A stretch of 64,000 nucleotides of DNA, from positions 6,431,001 through 6,495,000 of the forward strand of contig NZ_JACHMI010000001.1 of assembly GCF_014207985.1 (NCBI RefSeq), given 5' to 3'. Position 1 is the stretch's first letter; each line of letters starts with the position of its first letter. Positions 31,255-40,088 of this stretch are shown here, piece by piece. A program made the position numbers and the translations under genes. Under the pieces are notes generated by a model that ran no database searches, was not told where the DNA came from, and saw nothing but the letters and a program-made list of their open reading frames with translations. The DNA is from Nonomuraea rubra. Its GTDB lineage: Bacteria > Actinomycetota > Actinomycetes > Streptosporangiales > Streptosporangiaceae.

Positions 31255-31287
31255 CGCCGGACAGCGGGAGAGCCCCGCTGTCCGGCG
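31255..31287 (+). terminator. Strong GC hairpin terminator after the small secreted protein
   Basis: CGCCGGACAGCGGG and CCCGCTGTCCGGCG are perfect 14-base arms around the loop AGAGC, starting 7 bases after the stop codon. There is no U-tract, which is common for actinomycete terminators. The following 200 bases to the phosphatase gene hold no gene that I can see. Confidence 0.8.
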
Positions 31288-31495
31288 CGGAAGGCGGCCC
31301 GGCCCCCGCCCGCACGATCCGGCCCGGCCAGTCCGGGCGGAGATTTGCCGGGATTTTCCGTACGGCCCGGCCGGTGAAGGCGACGCGGCGGCCCGGCCAT
31401 GACATCGCCTGGGGACGCCCATTGCCCGCCCCGCACGCGGCCATATTAGGACAAACACCCACATGGCACCCGAACCTGGCGGATAGCGTGACCGC

Positions 31496-33682
31496 ATGGC
31501 CGACGCAGGGAAGGGGCAGGGCCCGATGCTCTCCACGGGGACCAGCGAGCCCGGCACCTCTCCCCCACCCAGCATGTCCGGCGCGCACCTCACCACCGCG
31601 CTGGACGAGACGCTCGTGTCGGCGGCACGCGCGACCGGAGCGCACATCGCCGCGCTGTTCCTGCTCGACGGCACAGGGCAACTGCTGCTCATGCAGGCCG
31701 AGCTGGGGCTGCCCGGCCCGATCGTGGAGCCGTGGTCCAGGATGCGGGCCTGGAGCGACACCCCGGTGGCCGCGGCCGTACGCCTGGGAGAGCGGATCTG
31801 GGTCCCCGATCCGGAGGAACTGGCCCGCCGCTACCCCGCCGCCTCGCTGCTGGCGCCGTACCACTTCGCCATCATGGTCTCCCCGATCTCCGTCGACGGG
31901 CAGGTCAAGGGCTGCTGGGCGCTCATCTGGCCGGCGCCGCGCACGTCGCCCGGCTCTCCCGACGGGGAGGTCATCGACGAGGTCTCGCGGCGGCTGGGCG
32001 AGCTGCTGCGGGACAGCGGGCCGCCGGTCGTGGTCGCACGGCCGCGCGTCCTGGCGCCGCCCGCGGACGCGCCGCCGGAGCCCGATGCCGCCACGGCAGC
32101 CGCCGGCTTCGCCGAGCGGCTGCGGGACGGCTGCGTCTCGGTCGATCTGCACGGCCGCGTCACCTACGCCAACCCGCGGGCCGCCGAACTGCTCGGCACG
32201 AGCGTGCCGGACCTCTGCGGCCGGGTGTTGTGGGAGGCCGTGGGGTGGCTGCGCGACCCGTACTTCAAGGACCGCTTCCGTGCCGCGGTGGTCGGCCAGC
32301 GCCTCACCTCCTACACCCTGACTCCCCCGCACGGCGACCAGGTCGAGATCCGGCTGCATCCCGGCCCGTCCGGCGTCAGCCTGCAGCTCACCCGCGTCGA
32401 GCAGGGCGGGCTCGATCAGGCCGGGCTGGAGCCGGACGGCCTGCCCGCGTCGGCGCACGCGCGCGGCATGCACAACCTCCTGCACATGGCGGCGACGCTG
32501 ACCAGCGCGCTCACCACGCACGAGGTCATCGACGTGGTCACCGCTCACATGCTGCCCATGTGCGGTGTCCAGGCCATGACGATCCTGGTCGCCGAGGGCG
32601 GCAGGATGCGGATCATCGGCTCCCACGGGTGCAGCGCGGAGCTGCTGAGCCACCTGGACTTCCTGCCCCTGACGTCCGACGGCCCCGTCGGTGACGTCGC
32701 CCGTACCGGCCGGCCGGCGTTCCTCGGCGACGGGCAGGACCCCGGCGGCCGGGGCCTGGGCCCGATGCCCGCGGACGGCATGGCCGCCTGGGCGCTGCTG
32801 CCGCTGTCCTTCGCCGACCGGGTGATCGGGGTGTGCGTGCTGGCCTTCGACCACCCGCGCCACTTCGCCGGCGCCGAGCGCGCCACGCTCACCTCCCTGG
32901 CCGGCATGATGGCCCAGGCCCTGGACCGTGCCCTGCTGTACGAGGCGAAGGACAAGATGGCCCACAGCCTGCAGTCCAACCTCCTGCCCCGCCGGCTCCC
33001 CGAGATCGAGGGCCTGGAGACGGCCGCCCGATACACGCCCGCCACGCGCGGCGCCGGCATCGGCGGCGACTTCTACGACCTCATCCGCCTGCACGACAAG
33101 GCCGCCGTCGCCGTCATCGGAGACGTCCAGGGGCACAACATGGCGGCGGCGGCGCTCATGGGGCAGGTGCGCACCGCCATCCACACCTCCGTCGCCGCCA
33201 ACCCCGACCTCGGCGCCGATCCGGGCGCCGTGCTCCGGCACGCCAACTGGCTGCTCCTCGACCTGGACACCGAACTGTTCACCAGTTGCCTGATCGTCCA
33301 TCTCGACCTGCGCCTGCGCGCGTTCTCCGCGGCCAACGCCGGCCACCTGCCGCCCCTGCTGCGCGTCCCCCACGGGAGCGCCGAACCCGTGGACGTCCCG
33401 CCCGGTCCGCTGCTCGGCATCGATCCGGACGCGGAGTACCACCCGGTGCAGGTGCCGTTCTCGCCGGGCGCCGTCCTCGCCCTGTACACCGACGGGCTCG
33501 TCGAGAGGCCGGACACGCACCTGGGCGACGCCATCGCCGGCCTGGCCGCGCACCTCACCCAGGCTGCCGACCAGCCGCTCCACCAGCTCAGCGAGACGCT
33601 GCTGAGCTGCGCCCCCGGCGACGAGCAGCGCTGCGACGACATCGCGCTGCTGCTGCTCAAGCACGAGCAGCCCCAGCCCTGA
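31496..33682 (+). CDS. GAF-PAS-GAF-SpoIIE (PP2C-type) serine phosphatase
   Basis: A 728-residue soluble sensor phosphatase. Its parts, with rough residues, are: GAF domain 30-170 (LVSAARATGAHIAALFLLDG); PAS domain 205-310 (RLRDGCVSVDLHGRVTYANP); second GAF 325-470 (ATLTSALTTHEVIDVVTAHM); C-terminal SpoIIE/RsbU phosphatase 490-725 (LQSNLLPRRLPEIEGLETAA, metal-binding GGDFYDLI and VIGDVQGHNMAAAALMG, ALYTDGLVERPD). It probably dephosphorylates a STAS-type anti-sigma antagonist, such as the protein encoded at 19794, in response to a signal bound by GAF or PAS. ATG 31496 is the only reasonable start. The following GH15 gene begins 66 bases later. Confidence 0.93.
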   Translation: MADAGKGQGPMLSTGTSEPGTSPPPSMSGAHLTTALDETLVSAARATGAHIAALFLLDGTGQLLLMQAELGLPGPIVEPWSRMRAWSDTPVAAAVRLGERIWVPDPEELARRYPAASLLAPYHFAIMVSPISVDGQVKGCWALIWPAPRTSPGSPDGEVIDEVSRRLGELLRDSGPPVVVARPRVLAPPADAPPEPDAATAAAGFAERLRDGCVSVDLHGRVTYANPRAAELLGTSVPDLCGRVLWEAVGWLRDPYFKDRFRAAVVGQRLTSYTLTPPHGDQVEIRLHPGPSGVSLQLTRVEQGGLDQAGLEPDGLPASAHARGMHNLLHMAATLTSALTTHEVIDVVTAHMLPMCGVQAMTILVAEGGRMRIIGSHGCSAELLSHLDFLPLTSDGPVGDVARTGRPAFLGDGQDPGGRGLGPMPADGMAAWALLPLSFADRVIGVCVLAFDHPRHFAGAERATLTSLAGMMAQALDRALLYEAKDKMAHSLQSNLLPRRLPEIEGLETAARYTPATRGAGIGGDFYDLIRLHDKAAVAVIGDVQGHNMAAAALMGQVRTAIHTSVAANPDLGADPGAVLRHANWLLLDLDTELFTSCLIVHLDLRLRAFSAANAGHLPPLLRVPHGSAEPVDVPPGPLLGIDPDAEYHPVQVPFSPGAVLALYTDGLVERPDTHLGDAIAGLAAHLTQAADQPLHQLSETLLSCAPGDEQRCDDIALLLLKHEQPQP

Positions 33683-33748
33683 TCCCGCAGTCGAGCACTC
33701 CTGGCGCGTCCCCGCGACGTGGCGCCCGTCGCTGCCTACGTTGAGAAC

Positions 33749-35599
33749 ATGCAGGCAGACAGCACCGGCCCGGCGAGCACCGGACAGGACCAGCCCGGCG
33801 ATCCCCGTTACCTGCCGATCGGCGAGCACGGGCTGATCGGCGACCTGCGCACGGTCGCGCTCGTGGGCACCAACGGCACCATCGACTGGTACTGCTGCCC
33901 CCACTTCGACGCCCCGTCGGTGTTCGGCTCGCTCCTGGACGCCCAGCGGGGTGGCTCGTTCGAGCTGGCCGCCGACGTGCCGTACACGACCAAGCAGTTC
34001 TACTTCCCCGACACGAACGTGCTGATCACGCGCTTCTTCGCGGACGACGGCGTGGGCGAGATCCAGGACTTCATGCCCATCGAGGGCGACACCTCCGAGG
34101 CCGACCGGCACCGGCTGATCCGGCGGGTCACCTGCGTGCGCGGCACGCTGCCGTTCCGCGTGCTGGTGGCGCCCCGCTTCGACTACGCCCGACAGCCGCA
34201 CACCGTCACGCAGGACGGCGCGATGACGTTCTTCGAGTCGCCGTCGCTCGGCCTGGGGCTCATCTCCAGCGTTCCCGTCGAGCACGACGGCCGCGACGTC
34301 CGCGGCCGCTTCGTGCTGCGCGAGGGCGAGCTGGCCGTGTTCGCCCTGGACCGGCTCGTCCCCGGCGTCCAGCCCCGCGGCTGCCCGCTGGAGGAGGCGG
34401 AGAGGCTGTTCACCGCCACGGTCGCGTTCTGGCGCAGGTGGCTGTCGGCCTCCCGCTACCGCGGCCGCTGGCGGGAGATCGTGCACCGCTCCGCGCTCAC
34501 GCTCAAGCTGCTCACGTACGCGCCGACCGGCGGCATCGTCGCCGCGCCCACGACCAGCCTGCCCGAGCAGATCGGCGGCAGGCGCAACTGGGACTACCGG
34601 TACGTCTGGGTGCGCGACGCCGCGTTCTGCGTCTACGCGCTGCTCCGGCTGGGCTTCACCGAGGAGGCCGAGGCGTTCATGGGCTTCCTGGAGCGGAACG
34701 TCCGGCTCGACGGCACGGGGCCGGGCGGGCCGCTGCAGATCATGTACGGCATCGACGGCCGCAGCGAGCTGCCCGAGGAGGAGCTGTCCCACCTGGAGGG
34801 CTACCGCGGCTCGCGGCCCGTCCGGATCGGCAACGCGGCCGTCGACCAGCTCCAGCTCGACATCTACGGCGCCCTCATCGACTCCGTGTACCTGTACAAC
34901 AAGTGGGGCACGCCCATCTCCAGCCATCGCTGGGACGAGGTGTGCACGCTGGTCAACTGGGTCTGCGACAACTGGGACCAGCCCGACGAGGGCGTCTGGG
35001 AGACCCGCGGCGGGCGCAGGAACTTCACCTACTCCCGCCTCATGTGCTGGGTCGCGATCGAGCGCGCCATGCGCGTGGCGAGCCAGCGCGGCCTGCCCGC
35101 CGACATCCCGCGCTGGCGCAGGAACCGCGACGCGATCTACCGCGACATCATGGAACACGGCTGGTCGGAGCGGCTGCAGGGGTTCGTCCAGCAGTTCGAC
35201 GACGAGGTGCTCGACGCGGCCGTGCTGATGATGCCGCTGGCCAAGTTCGTCTCGCCGACCGACCCCAAGTGGCTGTCCACCCTGGACGCGCTCGGCGGCA
35301 CCCTGGTCTCCGACTCCCTGGTCTACCGCTACGACCCCTTGCTCAGCCCGGACGGCCTGGAGGGGCAGGAGGGCACGTTCTCGATCTGCTCGTTCTGGTA
35401 CGTCGAGGCGCTGGCCAGGGCGGGCCGCATCGACGAGGCCCGCCTGGCGTTCGAGAAGATGCTCACCTACGCCAACCACCTCGGCCTGTACGCCGAGCAG
35501 ATCGGGCACACCGGCGAGCAGCTCGGCAACTTCCCGCAGGCCTTCACCCACCTGGCGCTCATCAGCGCCGCCTTCAACCTCGATCACGCCCTGGGCTAG
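33749..35599 (+). CDS. Glycoside hydrolase family 15 protein (trehalase/glucoamylase-like)
   Basis: A 616-residue enzyme of the actinobacterial GH15 group, several of which are trehalases. An N-terminal beta domain starts YLPIGEHGLIGDLRTVALVG then GTIDWYCCPHFDAPSVFGSL. The (alpha/alpha)6 barrel contains GGRRNWDYRYVWVRDAAFCV, the hallmark of the family with catalytic-site Trp/Arg/Asp. A late segment EGQEGTFSICSFWYVEALAR follows, with the expected catalytic Glu in QEGTF. ATG 33749 was chosen over GTG 33719. No signal peptide is evident, so it is intracellular. Its stop overlaps the convergent MmyB-like gene in a shared CTAG. Confidence 0.9.
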   Translation: MQADSTGPASTGQDQPGDPRYLPIGEHGLIGDLRTVALVGTNGTIDWYCCPHFDAPSVFGSLLDAQRGGSFELAADVPYTTKQFYFPDTNVLITRFFADDGVGEIQDFMPIEGDTSEADRHRLIRRVTCVRGTLPFRVLVAPRFDYARQPHTVTQDGAMTFFESPSLGLGLISSVPVEHDGRDVRGRFVLREGELAVFALDRLVPGVQPRGCPLEEAERLFTATVAFWRRWLSASRYRGRWREIVHRSALTLKLLTYAPTGGIVAAPTTSLPEQIGGRRNWDYRYVWVRDAAFCVYALLRLGFTEEAEAFMGFLERNVRLDGTGPGGPLQIMYGIDGRSELPEEELSHLEGYRGSRPVRIGNAAVDQLQLDIYGALIDSVYLYNKWGTPISSHRWDEVCTLVNWVCDNWDQPDEGVWETRGGRRNFTYSRLMCWVAIERAMRVASQRGLPADIPRWRRNRDAIYRDIMEHGWSERLQGFVQQFDDEVLDAAVLMMPLAKFVSPTDPKWLSTLDALGGTLVSDSLVYRYDPLLSPDGLEGQEGTFSICSFWYVEALARAGRIDEARLAFEKMLTYANHLGLYAEQIGHTGEQLGNFPQAFTHLALISAAFNLDHALG

Positions 35600-36387
35600 G
35601 CGGGGGTGTAGATCACCACGTGCAGGTCGGGGTGGTCGGCGGGCGCCAGGCGGTGGTGCTCGTAGCGCAGGACGCCCGCGACAGGGTGGTGGAAGAGCCG
35701 TTCGCGGGAGGTGAAGCCTTCGATGTGGTGGTCCTGCCAGGCGGCGCCGAACACCTCGCTGGTCTCCAGGAGGCGCTGGACGACCGGGGTGCGGGCCAGG
35801 TCGCCGAGGCGGGGACCGGCCTCGGCGCGGAACTCGGCGAGGAAGCGGCGGCTGGTGGTCTCCCAGTCGGGCAGGAGCTCGCGGACGTAGGGGTCGGTGA
35901 ACACCAGCCACAGCAGGTTCCGCTCGCCCGGGTCCACCGTGGCCACGTTCGGGTACAGGGTGGCGTAGGCGCTGTTCCAGCCGGTGATCGTCCAGTCGGG
36001 GGCGATGGCGTAGGCGGGGAAGCCGGCCAGCGCGTCCAGCAGGCGCCGCACGTGGCCGGGCGCCGTCCGCTCAGCGCCCGCGGTGGCCGCGGGCAGCGGC
36101 GCGTACCCGGCCAGAGAGAGCAGGTAGGCGTGCTCGGCGGAGGTCAGGCGCAGGGTGCGGGCCAGGGCGTCGAGGACCTGGCGGGAGGGCTGGATGTCGC
36201 GGCCCTGCTCCAGCCAGGTGTACCAGGTCGCGCTGACCCCGGAGAGGGTGGCGACCTCCTCGCGGCGCAGGCCGCCCCTGCGGCGCGGCCCCGGCGGGGG
36301 CAGGCCGACGGTGACAAGGTCCAGGGCCGCGCGTCTGGCGCGGAGGAAGCTGCCCAGTTCTCTGCGCCGTTCGGCCGCCGTGCTCAC
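35596..36387 (-). CDS. MmyB-like XRE transcriptional regulator
   Basis: A 263-residue regulator. The N-terminal helix-turn-helix begins LGSFLRARRAALDL, with RRGGLRREEVATLSGVSATW then YTWLEQGRDIQPSRQVLDAL, the classic MmyB/XRE start. The C-terminal MLTR-type ligand domain (PDWTITGWNSAYATLYPNVA, ERNLLWLVFTDPYVRELLPD, HHPVAGVLRYEHHRLAPAD) may bind fatty-acid-like ligands in this family. GTG 36387 was chosen; further upstream codons overlap the operator. It is divergent from ilvD at 36471, with a long imperfect palindrome between, so control of ilvD is likely. MmyB-type regulators more often sit beside SDR genes. Confidence 0.9.
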   Translation of the reverse strand: MSTAAERRRELGSFLRARRAALDLVTVGLPPPGPRRRGGLRREEVATLSGVSATWYTWLEQGRDIQPSRQVLDALARTLRLTSAEHAYLLSLAGYAPLPAATAGAERTAPGHVRRLLDALAGFPAYAIAPDWTITGWNSAYATLYPNVATVDPGERNLLWLVFTDPYVRELLPDWETTSRRFLAEFRAEAGPRLGDLARTPVVQRLLETSEVFGAAWQDHHIEGFTSRERLFHHPVAGVLRYEHHRLAPADHPDLHVVIYTPA

Positions 36388-36398
36388 CCGGACCAGGG

Positions 36399-36427
36399 TA
36401 GTGCTGGTAGCGGGACTACTAGCACTA
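36399..36427. promoter_or_regulatory. Candidate operator between MmyB-like regulator and ilvD
   Basis: TAGTGCTGGTAG and CTACTAGCACTA are 12-base inverted arms, 11 of 12 matching, around the centre CGGGA. The palindrome lies 12 bases before the regulator's GTG and 44 bases before the ilvD start. It is the most obvious site for the regulator in this gap. Confidence 0.75.
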
Positions 36428-36470
36428 CGGGCGTCTTCGCCGCACGCCCGCGTGCCGCCAGCATGGCGGC

Positions 36471-38318
36471 ATGCCACACCTGAGATCACGTACGGTCACC
36501 CACGGGCGCAACATGGCCGGCGCCCGCGCCCTGATGCGCGCCTCCGGCGTCCCGGCGGCGGACATCGGCGTCAAGCCGGTCGTCGCGGTGGCCAACAGCT
36601 TCACCGAGTTCGTGCCCGGTCACACGCACCTGCAGCCGGTGGGGCGGATCGTCTCCGCGGCCGTCACCGCGGCGGGCGGGATCGCGCGCGAGTTCAACAC
36701 CATCGCCGTCGACGACGGCATCGCCATGGGCCACGCCGGGATGTTGTACTCGCTGCCGTCGCGGGAGCTGATCGCCGACTCCATCGAGTACATGGTGCAG
36801 GCGCACTGCGCCGACGCGCTGGTGTGCATCTCCAACTGCGACAAGATCACGCCCGGGATGCTGATGGCCGCGCTGCGGCTGAACATCCCCACGGTGTTCG
36901 TCTCCGGCGGGCCCATGGAGGGGGGCCGGGCGGTCCTGAGCGACGGCACGGTCCGTACCCGGCTGAACCTGATCAGCGCCATGTCCGGCGCCGCCGATCC
37001 CGGCCTGCCGGACGAGGACCTGGCCAGGATCGAGGAGGCGGCCTGCCCCACCTGCGGGTCCTGCTCCGGCATGTTCACCGCCAACTCCATGAACTGCCTG
37101 CTGGAGGCGCTCGGCCTGGCCCTGCCGGGCAACGGCAGCACGCTGGCCACCCACACCGCCCGCCGCGCCCTGTACGAGCAGGCGGGCCGTACCGTGGTGG
37201 AGCTGGCCGCCCGGCACTACGGCGAGGACGACCCCGGGGTGCTGCCCCGCGCGATCGCCTCCGGCGCCGCCTTCGACAACGCCATGGCCCTGGACCTGGC
37301 CATGGGCGGCTCCACCAACACCGTGCTGCACCTGCTCGCCGCCGCCAGCGAGGCCGAGCTGGACTTCACGCTGGCCGACATCGAGGCGCGCTCCCGTACG
37401 GTGCCGATCCTGTGCAAGGTCGCGCCCAACGGGCCGTACCTGATGGAGGACGTGCACCGGGCCGGCGGCATCCCGGCCATCCTGGGCGAGCTGCACCGGG
37501 CCGGGATGTTGCGGCCCGGCGTGCACGCGGTGCACGCCGGCTCGCTCGACGCGTGGCTGGCCGCCTGGGACGTACGCGGCGCGTCCCCCTCCCGTGAGGC
37601 GGTGGAGCTGTTCCACGCCGCGCCCGGCGGTGCCCGCTCGCCGGCCGCGTTCTCCCAGTCGGCTCGCTGGGAGTCGCTCGACCTGGACGCCGCGAACGGC
37701 TGCGTCCGCGACGTCGCCCACGCCTACTCGGCCGACGCGGGCCTCGCCGTGCTGCGCGGCAACCTCGCCCCCGACGGGGCCGTCGTGGAGTCGGCCGGCG
37801 TACCGGAGGGCCTGCGCGTCTTCACCGGCCGGGCGGTGGTCACCGAGTCGCAGGAGGAGGCCGCCGAGGCGATCCTGTCCGGCCGGCTGGCGCCGGGCGA
37901 CGTGCTCGTCATCCGCTACGAGGGGCCGCGCGGCGGCCCCGGCATGCAGGAGATGTTGTACCCGACCGCCTACCTCAAGGGCCGGGGCCTGGCCGGGGAG
38001 TGCGCGATCGTCACCGACGGCCGCTTCTCCGGCGGCAGTTCCGGCCTGTCGATCGGCCACGCCTCGCCCGAGGCGGCGGCCGGCGGCACGCTGGCGCTCG
38101 TCGAGGACGGCGACAGGATCACCATCGACATCCCCGCCCGGGTCCTGCGCCTGGACGTGCCCGAGCCGGAGCTCGCCGCGCGCCGCCACCGCCTGGAACA
38201 GCACGCCGGCTACCGGCCGCGGCATCGTGACCGCCCGCTGTCCACCGCCCTGCGCGCCTACGCGGCGCTGGCCGAGTCCGCCGACAAGGGCGCCGTACGC
38301 GCGGTCGCGGGAGGCTGA
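36471..38318 (+). CDS. ilvD: Dihydroxy-acid dehydratase
   Basis: A 615-residue IlvD, the Fe-S enzyme that dehydrates 2,3-dihydroxy-isovalerate and its homologue in valine and isoleucine synthesis. Length and motifs match the long E. coli type: [57 protein letters not shown] (cluster ligands), [14 protein letters not shown], and [20 protein letters not shown]. The other dehydratase of the window (12412-14100) lacks these forms. ATG 36471 leaves an 83-base divergent gap with the MmyB-like regulator. Linkage of ilvD to such a regulator is unusual and suggests condition-specific expression. Confidence 0.93.
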   Translation: MPHLRSRTVTHGRNMAGARALMRASGVPAADIGVKPVVAVANSFTEFVPGHTHLQPVGRIVSAAVTAAGGIAREFNTIAVDDGIAMGHAGMLYSLPSRELIADSIEYMVQAHCADALVCISNCDKITPGMLMAALRLNIPTVFVSGGPMEGGRAVLSDGTVRTRLNLISAMSGAADPGLPDEDLARIEEAACPTCGSCSGMFTANSMNCLLEALGLALPGNGSTLATHTARRALYEQAGRTVVELAARHYGEDDPGVLPRAIASGAAFDNAMALDLAMGGSTNTVLHLLAAASEAELDFTLADIEARSRTVPILCKVAPNGPYLMEDVHRAGGIPAILGELHRAGMLRPGVHAVHAGSLDAWLAAWDVRGASPSREAVELFHAAPGGARSPAAFSQSARWESLDLDAANGCVRDVAHAYSADAGLAVLRGNLAPDGAVVESAGVPEGLRVFTGRAVVTESQEEAAEAILSGRLAPGDVLVIRYEGPRGGPGMQEMLYPTAYLKGRGLAGECAIVTDGRFSGGSSGLSIGHASPEAAAGGTLALVEDGDRITIDIPARVLRLDVPEPELAARRHRLEQHAGYRPRHRDRPLSTALRAYAALAESADKGAVRAVAGG

Positions 38319-38325
38319 GGCACGC

Positions 38326-39168
38326 TCACGCGCGGGGCTGGCGGCCGGGCCAGGCGAGGTGGTCGACCGCCAGGAACGGCTCGCCGGCCACGCCGGTGGG
38401 GGTCACCCCGGTGTACGCCATGACGTCCCGATGCAGGTGCGACTGGTCGGCGTAACCGGCGTCGGCCGCGACCCGGGCCGCGCCCTCGCCCGCGACCAGG
38501 CGGTGCGCGGCGTGGTCGAAGCGGACCAGCTTCACGGCCTGCTTGGGCCGCAGGCCGAGCTGCGAGCGGAACCGGGACCACAGCCGCTTGCGGCTCCACC
38601 CGACCTCCTCCGCGAGCCCGTCGACCCGGACCAGGCCGTGGTCGCCGACGATCCGTTCCCAGGCCCAGGCCACCTCCGGGTCCGCCGGCGCCCGCGCCTC
38701 GTACCGGCGGGCCAGCAGCGCGTCCGTCAGTGCGAACCGCTCCTCCCAGGAGGGGGTCCCGGCCAGCCGCTCGCGGATCCGCGACGCCTCCCGGCCCCAC
38801 AGGTCGTCGAGCATCACCACGGTGCCGTCGAGCTCGGCGGGCGACACGCCCAGAACGGCGCGGGCGATCACCGGGGACAGGCGCACCTGCACGCACTCGA
38901 CGTTCTCGCCCCGCGCCCAGACCGCGCCGCCCGACCCGAACCCGGGCCCGGCGACGATGCTGCCCAGGTGCCGCCGCCCGGCGGCGCCGTCGAGGACGGG
39001 CGCACCGGCGCCGAACTCCAGCAGCAGCGTCACGGCCGGGTGCGGGACCATCCGGAGCGCGTCCAGGTCGCGGACCCGGAACCCGGCCATGGTGACCCCG
39101 GCCACCCGGCTGGGCCGCCGCGGGCTCGCGACGCCCCACTCGGCCTCACCGTGCACGAACGTATGCAC
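38326..39168 (-). CDS. AraC family transcriptional regulator
   Basis: A 280-residue regulator with an N-terminal sensor region (ALRMVPHPAVTLLLEFGAGA, NVECVQVRLSPVIARAVLGV) and a C-terminal AraC double helix-turn-helix (VDGLAEEVGWSRKRLWSRFR, LGLRPKQAVKLVRFDHAAHR, AADAGYADQSHLHRDVMAYT). It ends 7 bases from the ilvD stop (convergent). It is divergent from the alpha/beta hydrolase gene starting at 39246, so it probably controls that gene. The closely similar AraC protein at 55062 has the same layout, suggesting duplication within the genome. Confidence 0.9.
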   Translation of the reverse strand: MHTFVHGEAEWGVASPRRPSRVAGVTMAGFRVRDLDALRMVPHPAVTLLLEFGAGAPVLDGAAGRRHLGSIVAGPGFGSGGAVWARGENVECVQVRLSPVIARAVLGVSPAELDGTVVMLDDLWGREASRIRERLAGTPSWEERFALTDALLARRYEARAPADPEVAWAWERIVGDHGLVRVDGLAEEVGWSRKRLWSRFRSQLGLRPKQAVKLVRFDHAAHRLVAGEGAARVAADAGYADQSHLHRDVMAYTGVTPTGVAGEPFLAVDHLAWPGRQPRA

Positions 39169-39245
39169 GGCCCCATGCTACGCGAGCCGGTCGAAGGGAA
39201 CATTTGTCCAAGCACTCAGGGCGCACCGGCGGCGACAGTGGCCCC

Positions 39246-40088
39246 ATGACCCTTTCTGACAGCGATCCGCACACGATCGACCCGGCCCGGAGCACGGCCC
39301 TCTCCGTCACCCTGGACGACGGCGACCTGCACGTGTACCTGGACGGCCCGAGCGACGCCCCCGCGCTCCTGCTCATCCACGGATCCGCCTCCTCGGCCCG
39401 CTCGTGGGACCCGATGGTCCCGCTGCTGACCGGCTCCCACCGTGTCATCAGGATCGACCTGCTCGGGCACGGCCGGTCGGCCAAGCCGGACGACCTCGGC
39501 TACACGACCCCCGACCAGGCCCGCCGCGTCGGCGAGGCGCTGGACCGGCTCGGCGTCCGGCAGGCCGTCGTCGCCGGGCACTCCAGCGGCGGCGCGGTCG
39601 CCACCGCCCTCGCCGAGCTGCGGCCCGGGCTCGTGACCGCGCTCGTGCTCGTCAACACCGGGCCCGGCCTGGACGCGTACCTCGCGCCGCAGTCCGCCGC
39701 CATCGCGCCCGACCGGTGGCCGCCGGACGACGAGCAGATCCGCGGGTTCGCGAGCTCGGGTTTCAGCCGGCCCGGCTACGAGGTTCCGCAGGAGCTGCTG
39801 GACGAGGTACGGCTCATGACGTTCCACACGCTCACCGCGACGATGATGGGCACCACCGAGTACCTGAAGCAGCGGCCGATCCCGGACCGGCTGGCGACGC
39901 TCGGCAAGCCGCTCCTGGTGATCTTCGGTGAGGACGACAGGAGATGGCGGTCCTCGTCCGCCGCGGACTACCGCAAGGTCGCCGGGGCGGCGGTGGAGCT
40001 GCTGCCCGGCCTCGGGCACTCCCCCATCCTGGAGGACCCGCCGCGCACCGCCGCCCTGCTCCTGGCCTTCACCGCGCGGCAGGGCTGA
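39246..40088 (+). CDS. Alpha/beta fold hydrolase
   Basis: A 280-residue hydrolase. It has the oxyanion motif LLLIHGSASSARSWDPMVPL, RIDLLGHGRS, the nucleophile elbow VVAGHSSGGAVATAL (Ser about residue 111), the acid in VIFGEDDRRW, and the catalytic His in LPGLGHSPILEDP. Such proteins hydrolyse esters, epoxides or C-C bonds. ATG 39246 is 14 codons inside a longer open frame; the shorter start is favoured by codon bias and by the divergent AraC gene. Its last 20 bases overlap the convergent GMC oxidoreductase gene. Confidence 0.9.
   Translation: MTLSDSDPHTIDPARSTALSVTLDDGDLHVYLDGPSDAPALLLIHGSASSARSWDPMVPLLTGSHRVIRIDLLGHGRSAKPDDLGYTTPDQARRVGEALDRLGVRQAVVAGHSSGGAVATALAELRPGLVTALVLVNTGPGLDAYLAPQSAAIAPDRWPPDDEQIRGFASSGFSRPGYEVPQELLDEVRLMTFHTLTATMMGTTEYLKQRPIPDRLATLGKPLLVIFGEDDRRWRSSSAADYRKVAGAAVELLPGLGHSPILEDPPRTAALLLAFTARQG

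Noticed and set aside
31043..35911. Open frame of about 1,600 codons on the minus strand
   Set aside because: It lies antisense to the secreted peptide, phosphatase and GH15 genes, has repetitive Arg/Val/Gln composition, no domain motifs and no ribosome site.
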